Shown here piece after piece: positions 12,555 to 24,113 of a stretch of DNA of 64,000 bases. The stretch is taken from the NCBI GenBank assembly GCA_003996215.1, contig QJPP01000049.1, positions 1 to 64,000 on the forward strand, in the 5' to 3' direction. Positions within the stretch are counted from its first letter, which is position 1. Each line of letters begins with the position of its first letter. The stretch is from Jaltomata sinuosa (Eukaryota; Streptophyta; Magnoliopsida; Solanales; Solanaceae). The position numbers were made by a program, and so were the translations under genes. The notes beneath the pieces are model-generated. The model did not search any database and was not told where the DNA came from. It worked only from the letters and a program-made list of their open reading frames with translations.

Positions 12555-13773
12555 TCATACATCGAAAGTGACATGAGTCTTACCTGGAGCAACAATATCA
12601 GGAACCTCTACCTCATACTCACCAAGAGGGGCATCAACCTGATGGTGTCTAACACTGACCGGAGTAGTCAAAACTGAAGGCTCTGTCATCCCCTGACGTG
12701 AACAGTCTCTAACATAATATCCCATCACCCCACAACTATAGCAACCCAAAGAAGCTCTACTCCGACGCACGGTGCTTGTCGACTCAGGATGGACACTTGA
12801 ACCACCCAGCTAAAAGCCACCTCTAACCATCCGCAAGGACCACCCCCACAACCCTACACACTACCTCTTGCTGCTTGGGGACCACCCTTACTACCATGTA
12901 CTCTATCTCTAGACAGGGCACTAAAGCCCTGGGAGATAACACCTGCTGACCCTGCTGACTGGAAGGCAGAATCGTGGGACAATCCCTAACTAAGTGCCCA
13001 TGCTCCCTACACTAATGAAAAACCTTACCAAGTGGAGTCTGACGAGATAATCCTACTGGACCTGACTGGCCACCATGGCCTGCACACTCTAAAGGCAAAT
13101 ATTGAAAAATATGATCCGTACCCTGCCTACTCTGATCAACATGCCCTACACAACCACTCTCTGGAACCCGTGGAGCAACTAAAATTGGCCTGATAGATAA
13201 GAAGCAATGGAACCTATCTCTGGTGGAGAATCCCCTACCTTGAGTCTAAGAACCTTGAGAACTTTCCTGGTGATGACGTTTCTTAGCACTACCTCCATAA
13301 GACTCATGGAATAAACTCTCGATAGCCTAAGCATGATCAACTACCTAAAGGAAGGTAGTCCCAACTGTAACCAAGTGCTCGGTAGCCAAACAGAGTGGTG
13401 AAATAAAAGCCCTAACAAAGCTCTGAACCCTATCAAAATATGATGGCACAGTCCTAGCAGTACGCCTAACCATCTCGTGAAATCTTGCCTCATAGTCCAA
13501 TACTGACATACAACCCTGCTGAGGAACTAGAAGCTCAACCCTAACTGAAGCACCACTCGTGGAACCAGGTACTAACACACCCACTAGAGGACTCAGAGTT
13601 TTATCCACGGTGCCCTAAAGAACTGGAGTCGCTATAAATCTAATTGGAGGCTGGGCTAGCCCCACATCCCCTATTTGATGCGGTAAACTCTCACTCTAAA
13701 GTCTTGGCGCTGATGAAAGCACAAAAGCAACAAGCACAAAAGCCTTGACTTCACCCGCTGTCAAACTCGTCTT
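12555..13773 (-). pseudogene. gag: Element A gag relic with zinc knuckle
   Basis: Minus-strand pieces of a gag protein. A probable start (MTKTSLT...) is near 13773. The capsid block SVLDYEARFHEMVRR and DRVQSFVRAF lies at 13345-13608, and a zinc knuckle CYSCGVMGYYVRDC at 12555-12770, where Tyr stands in place of the His ligand. Stops and frame changes separate the pieces. The capsid block is recognisably related to the gag of element 1 (YExxFH then DRxxxFV), consistent with their shared LTR family. Confidence 0.65.
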
Positions 13774-13973
13774 AGTCATCTGAGAAGGAATGAAACAACC
13801 AAAGTTTCTAGAAGTCAATAAAGCCAGAAACGCCCGATAAAGAGCCAAGAAGATGAAACTTTTCCTAACAATACCCTGTAGCCTCCCATAGATAGGATAC
13901 GAATGTCATCATACCGATCTGTGAGACACTACGTAGACACTTGCTTCTGTACCACGACACTGGTGAACTTAGG

Positions 13974-13985
13974 GCTCTGATAGCA
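13974..13985 (-). other. Element A primer-binding site (one mismatch)
   Basis: The minus strand reads TGCTATCAGAGC, one base different from the tRNA-iMet complement, placed three bases from the 5' LTR edge at 13989. Confidence 0.8.
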
Positions 13986-13988
13986 AGT

Positions 13989-16958
13989 TGTCGCGACCCA
14001 ATTTCTCAGGTCATGATGGCACCTACAACCCCCCAGTAGGTGAACCAATCCCTATAGCCCGAAATGGTTAGTAATGGGCTACTACCTAACCAATACACAC
14101 AAAAAGAATAAATGAGCGGAAGCAAAATAAAAAGATAGACAAAGCGGAAGTAAAAACCTGAATATATACATTGAAACTACACTAACCCCAAGACTTGGTA
14201 TCGACAGTACAGAAGCTTCTAATAGAGTACAAATGCTAGAAGTAACAAAATATAAGTACAACTGTCTCCAAATTTACAAAGAGTATTAGTACAAAAGATG
14301 AGATGTGGTCAAGCCTTGACCGTCAGGCGCTCACCCTAGTCTTGAATATCCTAAAATCTGCATGAGTCTCCAACGCAATCAACGGCAAAAGCTAAACTAA
14401 TATTTGTACTAAAAAGATCAGAAGTGTAGTATGAACACCAATTGTTAAGCAATGGGTACCCAGTAGGCATCATCGGCCGACTGAGCGCATATAAGATATA
14501 AAAATAGTAAATAGTAGATAGCAAGAAAGCAGTCGCAGAAGACAATGGATAAAGCACATGGGGACTAGAACGGAGAATAGACAACCAAGAGTTCTAAGCA
14601 AACAATGTTAGCACAGAAGATATAAATACACAAAATCATTAGTGAAGGAACGAAGAATGCACCTGCAGTCCTTGCACAATAATATAAGTAGAGAGAGCAG
14701 TATACCAATAACCTCAAGTAAAAAGGAATGAAAGGAAGTAGGCAAAATAATCATCTAGAAGCCATACAATAACAGAATCATACTAAAAGCCATAAACTCT
14801 CAAGATAAACATGAACCGGGATCCATCCCACAATTTACAACCTAGAATGGAATAACTAAACCACCAAAACCAAGAGTTCTATTTAGAATCAAGACAAGGA
14901 ACAACGCCCGATAAATCACAACCGCTCAGGAGGACACACGATAGAGCCTCAAAGATATAGGACTCACTAGCCCCTCAATACTCAAGCCAAAAACTCGGAG
15001 CCTTGACAAGCTAAAGCTTACCAATCCACAAGAACGTAGGACCCCAACTAGGCCCATGAGATAACAGGAATAATATAATCTACCTACAGTCCCAATGGCC
15101 GCTCATACAATCGAGGAATGCAATCAAGTGGAAAAAAAACCTCTGGCCGCCCATACAACTAGAGCGTACACTAAACATACAACAAACAAGGGTAGAATCT
15201 GAGTGAGATATGCATGATGATGATAATGATGGAACCAATAATAGTAACCCTGTATGCACCCCCTCAGCACTTCGGTGGGAGGACCCATGGTGGGACGTCC
15301 TCGCTATACCTCATCCTACATTGTATACCCTTCCTTTGGCAAGCTCAGCTCGTAGCTAGGTCCTGGAATAGAGGGCCCATGGAGGTCCCTAACCATATAA
15401 AGTAACAAACCAAAATCTCAGAGAATTAGAACCTCAAAGTATGTGCCTGAAATTGAATCGGGTCTAAAACAGTAGTAGTAATCTCAAAAGACACCTCTCA
15501 AGGGTGCCCGAAGTATACTCAAGTCTAAATCAGTGATAAAAGTCTCAATAACCCCCCTCAAAGGGTGCCCAGAGCGTATCTGAGTCTATATCAGTAATAA
15601 AATCAAGTTTGGTGCTATGCCCAGCAGAGCCTAGTATCAGTAGGAAATACCCAGTGTGAATTCATCCAAAATCCCATTTTATCATCAAGTATACCAAAAA
15701 TGGGCCCCTGCAGCCATGCAAGTTTAGGAAAAACTATCTATAGTGGCTTGCAGCCAAAACCAAAGTAACACATGCAGGGAAAAACCTTTTTCATGGATAA
15801 TATGCTCGCACACAAATATAAATTAGCGCAATGGCTCACAAACATTTCCTATCGGCCCTGCACAGGCTCAATATCTCTACAACCGTCATAACCAGCCTAA
15901 AAGGATATCTCTATGTTCGGGACTCGCAGATATTCCCAAATAACCCACCATCTATGTTCCAGAGTCAATACAAGGCCACAGAGGACCACAAGGGTAATAT
16001 ACGATACTGATACAAATACTACAATCAACATATGAAATAAATGGACAGAAAAGATAGACAGGGTCGAGGGTACCAACCTATAACAACCCACCCAAGGATA
16101 TAACTTAATGCAGTTATAGCCTATAGAGTCTAGGTAGGGAAAGCCATAACCTACCTATCATCCAAAGAATAGTTGCGGGGACGGTGTCGTCCAGGCTCGA
16201 ACTGCTCTGAGAAGCTCCAAATCATGAAACCACTATCAATATGATAATCTATACATTAACACAAGACCAATGACACCCATAATGCTATAATAATAGCCAG
16301 GCAAAAGTTTGGGTCACCGACGAGCCTATGGGGCCCACAACCTAAAACCAAAAACCGAAAAAAGCACGGCGGCCATAACGATGCCAAGATGACATGCTCC
16401 AAAAATGAGCAATCTTGGCCAAGGGTAAAGGCTCCAAACGGCCCGCTCAAGAGAGGGCTTAAAGTTTGAATTTTAAGGAGGAAACCGAAATTGGATCAAG
16501 AAAACTTACCACGATGAGAGCACCACGCTAAGGAAATGAAATCACAGAATTAATGGGGCATGCAACTCCGAGGAGAAAGATTCTTCAAGGAAAGTCAAGC
16601 TTTTAGGATTTACAACCATGGAGTTTCAACAATAGTGGAAAAGGAAATTTGGGGAAGAAGACTTACCAAAATAAATTAAGGGAGCAAGGATTTTCTCTCC
16701 AATATACTGAAATTCCAAGGGTAGGAGCTGTTTTGAGTAACTTGGATGAGAGAAAATTGAGTTTTGGTGTTGGAAAAGTGAAAGAATAAGGTTGGAAATT
16801 AGAACTCACAAGGAATATATAGCTGATGGTCGTTGGTCAGCGCTATCGCACTGCAGGAGGGCTAGGCGCCAAGGCGCGATCGCACGCAGAGGGCGCCATC
16901 GGCACTGGCCTAGGCGCCATCAGAGCTGGCATGGCACCATCACGCATAAGGGGCAGCC
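13989..16958 (-). repeat. 5' LTR of element A, first segment
   Basis: Starts TGTCGCGACCC on the plus strand and matches the 3' LTR throughout, apart from the 348-base segment 14146-14493 missing there. Its TATA box is at 16816-16821. It is interrupted after 16958 by element B; the last five bases (CAGCC) are B's target duplication. Confidence 0.9.
16954..16958. repeat. Target-site duplication of element B (left)
   Basis: CAGCC, repeated at 26243-26247. The uninterrupted site survives in the 3' LTR of A at about 9121-9135 (GGCCAGCCACAGGCTAG), which confirms the insertion point. Confidence 0.92.
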
Positions 16959-19069
16959 TATAACACCCTAAAAATCTATTCAGCTGTCTAAGGAAGAATC
17001 TCTGAAAAATCCTGTTTCCAGAAATTACGAGTCCAAATCATAGTTCGTGATTTGAACCACGAGTCGTGAATCCAGACTTGTAAAATTTAATCTCTGGTTT
17101 GAGACCACGAGTGAGTTCTATGGGCCATGATTCTTTCTACAAACTGTAGAATACACCCATGGAATTAGACCTGAGGACTTACTTGGTCCCAGGGACCATG
17201 AGTTGTTTCTATGGGTCGTCATTTGATTCACGGACCGTAGAGATGACCCATGGAACCTGTTCAGAGATCTACCTAGTTTACCAGGAATGATGAATTGATT
17301 CTACGGACCATGATCCCTTCCATGGTCCATCAAGTTGATCCGTGGAAAATCTTCTGCAGCCTAAAACTTTGGCTCAGGAACCACGACTCAGGTCCATGAA
17401 CCGTGATAAGCTCTACAATCCATGGAAATGACCCCTGGAACCTAAAGCCGAGTTTTAAAATAGCTTTTTCCTAATTAAGTTCCAGGGGTATTTTAGTTAT
17501 TACCTACCCTTTTAATTCCTAAATGAGGTCATTTTGGCCATTTTTAGCATTATTTCTAATCCTATTAGCCTAAGTCCTCTCTCATTACCTCATTCATCTC
17601 CCAAAAAGGAAAAGAACTCTCTCAAGCTCAAGTCTCAAGCTCCAAGATCAAGTCTCATAATCTTTTCAATTTCAAGTGGGTTAACTTCAATCAAGGTATG
17701 TGGGTATTCAACAATAGGTTCCTTTCACCCTTGCGCCCAAAACCCCCAAATTCTCAAATTGATTTATGAACTTGTGAAATTAGGGTTTTGACCTAAATTG
17801 TGGAAAAACTTATGAAATCCGTTTCTATGCTTAAATTCATGGTTTCTTATTACTTATTTATAATTTGATCATGATTCCTTTATTAGATTTAAAAGCCCAA
17901 TCATTGAAGTTGATTTCTAGCATGATTCTATTGAATTGCACGTTTTTCAAGTGAAATTGGACATGAATAGATATCATGACTTTATGAATTTATGAAATTG
18001 CATGCCTAATTCTTCAAGTATGAATTTAGAAAGAAAAGCATGATTTGAATTATGCTATGCTTTACTTCAAGAACTTTTGATATGAGAATTGCATGGTACC
18101 AACTGTGTCTTCATGCTTTTCAAATGAGATTTGATATTCGATTATACCTTCATGTACTTATGAGATATATGTATGTTTTGGGAGTGGTAGCACAGAGCGA
18201 TGAGGGCTCGATTACCCAAGTCCAAAATTGTGTTTCCAGCGTAGGTTATGATTTACCCTATGGGCTTATGAGAGTGGATCCACATCTTGATTATGGTATC
18301 CTGTGTATTAGCGGGCATTAGGGCAGCTTTGCCAACTAGGGTTATATAGTTGGGTATGGTGACTCGTTCCTTGGCAGGGTTCAAGTCAGCTTTGCTAACT
18401 ATGGTTATATAGTTAGATTCTATGTAGCTCACATGGTCTATTGTCAGTTATAAGAAACTCCCGTATGAAAAGCTTTTGAATGATTTGAACTTATGATATC
18501 TACTTTGAATCTTGACTCTTATTTCATGATTTATTTTTCAACTTATGATATTTACCATGAAACTTCATTTATGCATAATTAAATACTCATACACATTTTG
18601 AGCACGGTTTTATTACATTCATGCATCTCTCCCATACTCGGTACATCCTATAGTACTGCCGCATATTTTGCGTTGCATCCTCTTAATGATGCAGATTCAG
18701 GTTCTCTCCCTCATGCACGTGGCTAGTGACCGCAGGACGTATCCAATCACTGTTGGTGAGTCCTCATTATTCAAGGACTAGTTATGACTCTAGTTGTTTA
18801 ATCATTTACCTTTATACTTATAGTTAGCTAGGGTTTTGTCCTAGCAACTCCTTATGTCATGTGTAGAGGCTTTTACACATAGACAATGTTAGATTTTTCC
18901 TCAGATTATATTCTTTTGATTTTATCTAATGGATTGAGTTATCTAATTTGTTTTATGCTTCCTCTATATTTAATTGATATATCTGAATATGCTATGACCA
19001 AGGGTTATTCTAGGGCATTCGTGTCTCGGATCCTGTTTAACGTCTAAGAGGTAACCTTAGAGAGTTACA
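16959..19069 (+). repeat. 5' LTR of element B
   Basis: 2111 bases, starting TATAACACCC and ending GAGTTACA. The first dinucleotide is TA, not the usual TG. The U3 part carries many short palindromes of the type CACGAGTCGTG and ACGGACCGT. One ~260-base stretch (17581-17840) compared by eye with the 3' LTR differs at about five positions. Relative to the 3' LTR a short palindromic unit is missing near 17060. Confidence 0.92.
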
Positions 19070-19073
19070 AACT

Positions 19074-19085
19074 TGGTATCAGAGC
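19074..19085 (+). other. Element B primer-binding site (tRNA-iMet)
   Basis: TGGTATCAGAGC, a perfect complement of the initiator tRNA-Met 3' end, four bases after the LTR. Confidence 0.95.
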
Positions 19086-19278
19086 CTCAGGTTTAAGAGT
19101 CCTAGAGTGTCTGAAGCCGCATCAAGTAGAATCTCTTTCATAGGTGTGAAGCGCACCACACTTATGAGAGGGAAGCTAAGAGATGTCTTAGGAAAAAGTT
19201 CACTTCTTTCTTGATCAATATCGTACGATAGAGTTAACTCTGTTACTCCTCTAATCCATTCTTGTTATGTTTCAGATT

Positions 19279-20030
19279 ATGCCTATATGACGTGCTATGC
19301 CTCCTCGAGCTGCTCAGAATGTTGTCCCTCCAGTTCCAGTCCCCGAGGTCATGAATGTGGAGTTTCAGAATGTGATCCACCTATTGGCTCAGACTATGGC
19401 TTCCCAAGCCAATTAGTAGGCTCCTGCTCCCATTCACCCTCACGGTGGAGCGACGGCCCGAGATTAAGATTTCATCTGTATGAACCTACCGTTGTTCTAG
19501 GGTTCGAAGGTGGGTGAGGACCCTCTTAGCTTTGTGGATGAGGTGAAGAACATCTTTGAGGTGATGCAAGTTGCCAGAGTTGAGAGTGTCGAGCTTGCAT
19601 CCTATCATCTAAAGGACATAGCTCATATTTGGTTCACGCAATGGAAGGAGGCTAGAGCTAGGGACATGGTCCCTATGACTTGGAAGTGTTTCGAGAGAGC
19701 TTTCCTCGACCGGTTCTTTCCACAAGAGTTAAGGAAAGCTAAGGTTGAGGAGTTTGTGAACTTGAGACAAGGATGCATAAGTTTTCAAGAGTATAATTTG
19801 AAGTTCACTTAGTTGTCTAGGTATGCCCCTTCTATGGTAGCGGACCCGCATGATCAGATGAGCAAGTTTATCTATGGGGTTTCAAATTTGGTGAAGAAAG
19901 ACTGTAGGTATGCCATGTTGTTGGGTGATATGACTATTTCCAAGATCATGACCTATGCTCCCCAGATCGAGAGAGACAGACTTAGGGAGATGGTCAGAGA
20001 ACAAGAGGGCTAGATTCGAGGGTTCAGGTT
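19279..20030 (+). pseudogene. gag: Element B gag
   Basis: The gag frame starts at the ATG at 19279 and stays in one phase to about 20030, interrupted by several stops (for example 19288-19290, 19810-19812 and 20011-20013). Recognisable blocks are DPLSFVDEVKNIFEVM, IWFTQWKEAR, FERAFLDRFFPQELR and the tail block LSRYAPSMVADPHDQM. The RFFPQELR and LRQG blocks match the gag of element C. The stops at 19810 and 20011 are TAG in places where relatives have Gln. After about 20030 the frame shifts by one. Confidence 0.85.
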
Positions 20031-20263
20031 TCAGTCACAAGAGGTCCGGAGGCGGACATCACTCTTCATTTCAGAAGAAATCATAAGGCCCCGTTCACTC
20101 TTCAGCTAGTACTTCTACCCAGGCCTCCAGGCCTCATCATGATCATACTGGTAGAAGAGTTAGTTCTGTTTCTCAGGGGAGTGTTGCCAAGGGGTCTACC
20201 TACCCCACTTGTGGCAAGTGTGGGAAGAGTCATCCTGGTGAGTGTTTCGCCAGATCAGGCAGT

Positions 20264-20305
20264 TGTTTTGGTTGTGGTCAAACAGGATATCATATTAAGG
20301 AGTGT
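20264..20305 (+). pseudogene. Element B nucleocapsid zinc knuckle
   Basis: CFGCGQTGYHIKEC, a complete CX2CX4HX4C knuckle, preceded by a second Cys-rich stretch (CGKCGKSHPGEC) typical of this gypsy lineage. It is in the protease frame, not the gag frame. It binds the packaging signal of element RNA. Confidence 0.85.
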
Positions 20306-20411
20306 CCTTCAGCTAAGAAGGGACAGGGAGGTAGGACTCAGTCTACAACAATAATTTCAGGAGGTCGACCAGCCCAGCAAGGCGCAACTTCTAGTTCTGG
20401 TGGTTAGCGCC

Positions 20412-20953
20412 AAAACTGCCTTTATGCTATGTCCTCTCGTCAGGATCAGGAGGGTTACCCAGATGTGGTTATTAGTATGTTGAAAGTTTTTTCTTTTGAT
20501 GCATATGCTTTGTTGGACCCTGGTGCCTCCTTATCTTTTGTGACCCCTTATGTAGCATGCAAGTTAGAAGTTTATTCTGACTTGCTTATAGAACCCTTTT
20601 GTGTCTCTACTCCTGTTGGTGAGTCAGTCCTAGCAAAAAAAATCTACCAAAATTTCCCTATCTCAGTCCTTCATAGAGTCACTTAAGAGGATTTAGTAGA
20701 GTTGGAGATGACTGATTTTGATGTTATTCTTGGTATGGATTAGTTGCATGCTTGTTATACTTCGATTGATTATCATACCCGAGTCGGTAGTTTTAGATTT
20801 CCAAATGAACCTGTCCTAGAATGGCAAGGTAGTCTTCCGTCCTCGAAGGGTCATTTCATATCTTATCTTATGTCTAGGAATATGATCTCTAAGGGTTATG
20901 TGTATCACATTATTCGGGTTATGGACTCAGAGTCTGAGACCCCTTCTCTTTAG
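20412..20953 (+). pseudogene. Element B aspartic protease and linker to RT
   Basis: The active-site block ALLDPGASLSFV (about 20505-20540) and the second block FDVILGMD (about 20718-20740) define a retropepsin. A TAG follows GMD where relatives have Trp, and another stop follows about 20686. The protease would cut Gag-Pol inside the particle. The active-site Asp and the Gly-Ala-Ser turn are intact. Confidence 0.85.
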
Positions 20954-21780
20954 TCAGTTCCTATTGTGAGTGAGTTTCCTGAGGTGTTTCCCGAGGATAT
21001 ACCTGGAGTCCCTCCTGAGCGAGAGATCGACTTTGGGATAGGCCTCATTCTAGATACGCATCCTATCTCTATTCCTCTCTATAGAATGCTCCAGTGGAAC
21101 TTAAAGAATTGAAGGATCAGCTGAAGGATCTTCTTGATAAGGGTTTCATCAGGCCTTGTACATATCCTTGGGGTGCTCTAGTTTTTTTTATGCGTAAGAA
21201 GGATGGTTCTCTCCGGATGTGTATTGATTACCGATAATTGAACAAGGTCACAATTAAGAATAAGTATCCCATTCCTAGGATTGATGACTTATTCAATCAG
21301 CTTCAGGGTGCTAGTTGTTACTCTAAGATTGATCTTATATCCGGGTATCATCAGCTTTGAGTTAGAGAATGTGATATTCCAAAGACAACCTTTAGAACCC
21401 AGTATGGTCACTATGAGTTTGTAGTCATGTCTTTTGGACTAACCAATGCTCCAGCAACTTTTATGGATCTGATGATCCGTGTGTTCAAGCAATATCTGGA
21501 CTTGTATGTGGTTGTGTTTATTGATGCTATCCTTATCTATTCTCGGAGTGAGGAGGAGCATGCAGGCCACTTGAGAGTTGTGTTGCAAACTCTCAAGGAT
21601 CGTCAGTTGATTGCTAAGTTTAGCAAGTGTGAGTTCTGGATGCAGTCTGTGGCTTTTCTGGGTCACATAGTGATAGGAGATAGTATTCGTGTGGATTCGC
21701 AAAAGATTGAAGCAGTGAAGGACTGGCCTAGACCTACTTCCCCATCGGATATTCAGTTTTTCTTGGGTTTGGCTGGTTAT
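20954..21780 (+). pseudogene. pol: Element B reverse transcriptase
   Basis: RT blocks in order: FPEVFPEDIPGVPPER, ELKDQLKDLL, GFIRPCTYPWGA, MRKKDGSLRMCIDYR, YPIPRIDDLFNQLQGA, KIDLISGYHQL, TFRTQYGHYEF, SFGLTNAPATFM, VVFIDAILIYS and FLGHIV. The catalytic block normally has two adjacent Asp; the second is Ala here (GCT, 21526-21528). Stops interrupt DYR* and HQL*, and a frame change occurs near 21085. The enzyme cannot be active. Confidence 0.92.
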
Positions 21781-21834
21781 TAGAGGAGGTTCGTAGAGGG
21801 GTTCTCTTCCATTGCTTCTCCTTTGACTCGATTA

Positions 21835-22260
21835 ACTTAGAAAAAGGTAAACTTCCAGTGGTCTGATTTGTGTGAGAAGAGTTTTCAGGAGTTGAAGACT
21901 AGGTTGACCACCACCCCAGTGTTAACCTTACACGAGGGTTTGGATGATTTTATGGTTTATTGTGATGCTTCCAGAATCGGGTTGGGTTGTGTGTTGATGC
22001 AGCGAGGAAAGGTAATTGCTTATGCTTCTAGACAGCTTAAGACTCATGAGAAGAACTACCCTACTCATGATCTTGAGTTGGCAGCTGTGATATTTGCTTT
22101 GAAGATTTGGAGATATTACTTGTATGGCATTCATGTGGATGTGTTCACCAATCACAAGAGTCTCTAATATTTGTTTACTCAGAAAGAACTGAATCTTCTT
22201 AAGAGAAGGTGGCTTGAGCTTTTGAAGGACTATGATATGAGTGTGCTTTACCATCCTGGT
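21835..22260 (+). pseudogene. Element B RNase H domain and connection
   Basis: FMVYCDASRIGLGCVL (first Asp), THDLELAAVIFALK (Glu), and VFTNHKSL, where the expected Asp is Asn (AAT, 22150-22152). A TAA interrupts the next block (SL*YLFTQKELN). The segment LYHPGKANVVADAL closes the domain. This activity would degrade the RNA strand of the RNA:DNA hybrid. Confidence 0.9.
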
Positions 22261-22559
22261 AAGGCAAATGTTGTGGCAGATGCACTTAGAAGATTGTCCA
22301 TGGGTAGTGTGGCCTCGATTGAGGACGGGAAGAAGGAATTGGTGAAAGATGTTCATCGACTTGCTCGATTAGGAGTGCGACTTATGGACTCTATTGAGGG
22401 TGGTGTTATTGTTCAGAATGGTTTCGAGTCATCCTTGGTAGCTGAGGTAAAGGCAAAGCAAGACAGTGATCCAATTTTGCTTCAGCTAAAGGGTGCAATC
22501 CATCAGCAAAGGGTTGAGGTTTTCTCCCAAGGGGGAGATGACGTGCTTCACTATCAGGG

Positions 22560-23445
22560 TCGATTGTGTGTGCCAGATGCAGATGGGTTGAGACAACAAA
22601 TTTTGACTGAGGCTCACAGTTCCAGATATTATATACACTCCGGTGCCACCAAGATGTACCGTGATCTACGGGAAATCTATTAGTGGAATGGTATGAAGAG
22701 GGACATAGCCGACTTTGTGGCTAAGTCTCCCACCTGTCAGCAAGTGAAGGTAGAGCACCAGCGACCGGGTGGCATGATTCAGGATATTGACCTTTCTACT
22801 TGGAAGTGGGAAGCGATCAACATGAACTTCATTACGGGATTGCCTCGTACTCGAAGGCAACATGATTCGATTTGGATGATTGTCGATAGGATGACCAAAT
22901 CAGCCCACTTCTTGGCTGTCAAGACTATAAATTCAACAAAGGATTATGCCAGACTCTACATTCGGGAGATAGTCAGATTGCATGGTGTTCCATTGTCTAT
23001 CATTTCAGATAGGGGTACTCAGTTTACATCCCAGTTTTGGAGATCATTTCAGAGAGGTCTTGGTACCCAGGTGAAGCTTAGCACAACTTTTCACCCACAG
23101 ACGGATGTCCAGGCAAAGAGTACTATTCATACTTTGGAAGATATGTTGAGAGCTTGTGTGATTGATTTCAAAGGTAGTTGGGATGATCATTTGCCTCTTA
23201 TCGAGTTTGCCTACAACAACAATTTTCACTCCAGCATCTAGATGGCTCCTTATGAGGCCCTTTATGGCCGGAGGTGTAGGTCTCCTATTGGTTGGTTCGA
23301 GGTTGGTGAAGTAGCCTTGATTGGTCCATATTTGGTGTATGAGACCATGGAGAAGGTTTAGATTATTAGGGAGAGGGTGAAGACTGCTCAGAGTCGACAA
23401 AAATCCTATGGATATGTGAGGAGGAGGGAGTTAGAGTTCAAGGTG
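22560..23445 (+). pseudogene. Element B integrase
   Basis: The zinc-binding N-terminus is present but its CxxC has become SPTC. The catalytic core has MNFITGLP where the first Asp should be (AAC at 22825-22827), keeps the second Asp in IISDRGTQF, and has AAG (23116-23118) at the position of the catalytic Glu. Stops occur at 22681 and after HSSI at about 23239. At least two of three catalytic residues are changed, all by G-to-A-type transitions. The frame shifts again near 23448. Confidence 0.9.
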
Positions 23446-23450
23446 GATGA

Positions 23451-23880
23451 TTGGTGTTTCTTAAGGTGTCGCCCATGAAGGGTGTGATGAGATTCGGGAA
23501 TAAAGGAAAGCTTAGTCCCCATTTTGTAGGTCCTTATCGTATTCTGAGGAGAGTTGGTAAGGTTGCTTATGAGTTGGATGTGCCATCAGAGTTAGAAGTG
23601 GTTCATCCAATTTTCCATGTTCCCTTATTGAAGAAGTGTGTTGGTTATCCGACCTTGATTGTTCCTTTGGAGGGTGTAGGTGTGAAGGATAGTCTCACCT
23701 ATGAGGAGGTTCCCGTAGAGATTCTTGATCGTCAGATCCAGAGATTGAGAAACAAAGAAGTCACCTCGGTGAAATTTCTTTGGAGGAACCAGCTTGTAGA
23801 GGGAGATACTTGAGAAGCGGAAGAGGCCATGAAGGCCAAATATCCCCATCTCTTTCCTTTTGATTTAGTTTTAACTTGAG
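23451..23880 (+). pseudogene. Element B integrase C-terminal module and chromodomain-like tail
   Basis: The GPY/F module (KGKLSPHFVGPYRIL) is followed by PIFHVPLLKK and the tail YEEVPVEILDRQIQRLRNKE, then VKFLWRN. This is the chromodomain-type C-terminus that steers chromoviruses to heterochromatin. A TGA after EGDT replaces the Trp normally found there; reading resumes (EAEEAMKAKYPHLF) to the natural end near 23880. Confidence 0.85.
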
Positions 23881-24097
23881 ATAATAGTTTCATCCTTACT
23901 ATGTCACCCCGAATCTACTCCATCGGTTCCCTTCATGATCCTAGCATGCATTTATGTTTTCCGAAGTTAGTTCAGTTATGTTTTAAGTTGAGGAGTCACT
24001 TTTGATGCTTGTTCATCAGTTTTCATGTTTTGATGTTTGGTTGGGCTGTTATTCCTCTAAATTTTCCTTGATTAGTATTCATTCGAGGACGAATGAT

Positions 24098-24110
24098 CCC
24101 AAGGGGGGGA
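24098..24110 (+). other. Polypurine tract of element B
   Basis: CCCAAGGGGGGGA directly upstream of the 3' LTR, preceded by the usual CATTCGAGGACGAATG motif. It is the RNase H-resistant primer for plus-strand synthesis. Confidence 0.85.
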
Positions 24111-24113
24111 TAT

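Noticed and set aside
21928..22356. 142-codon minus-strand ORF
   Set aside because: Antisense to RNase H of element B; no domain of its own.
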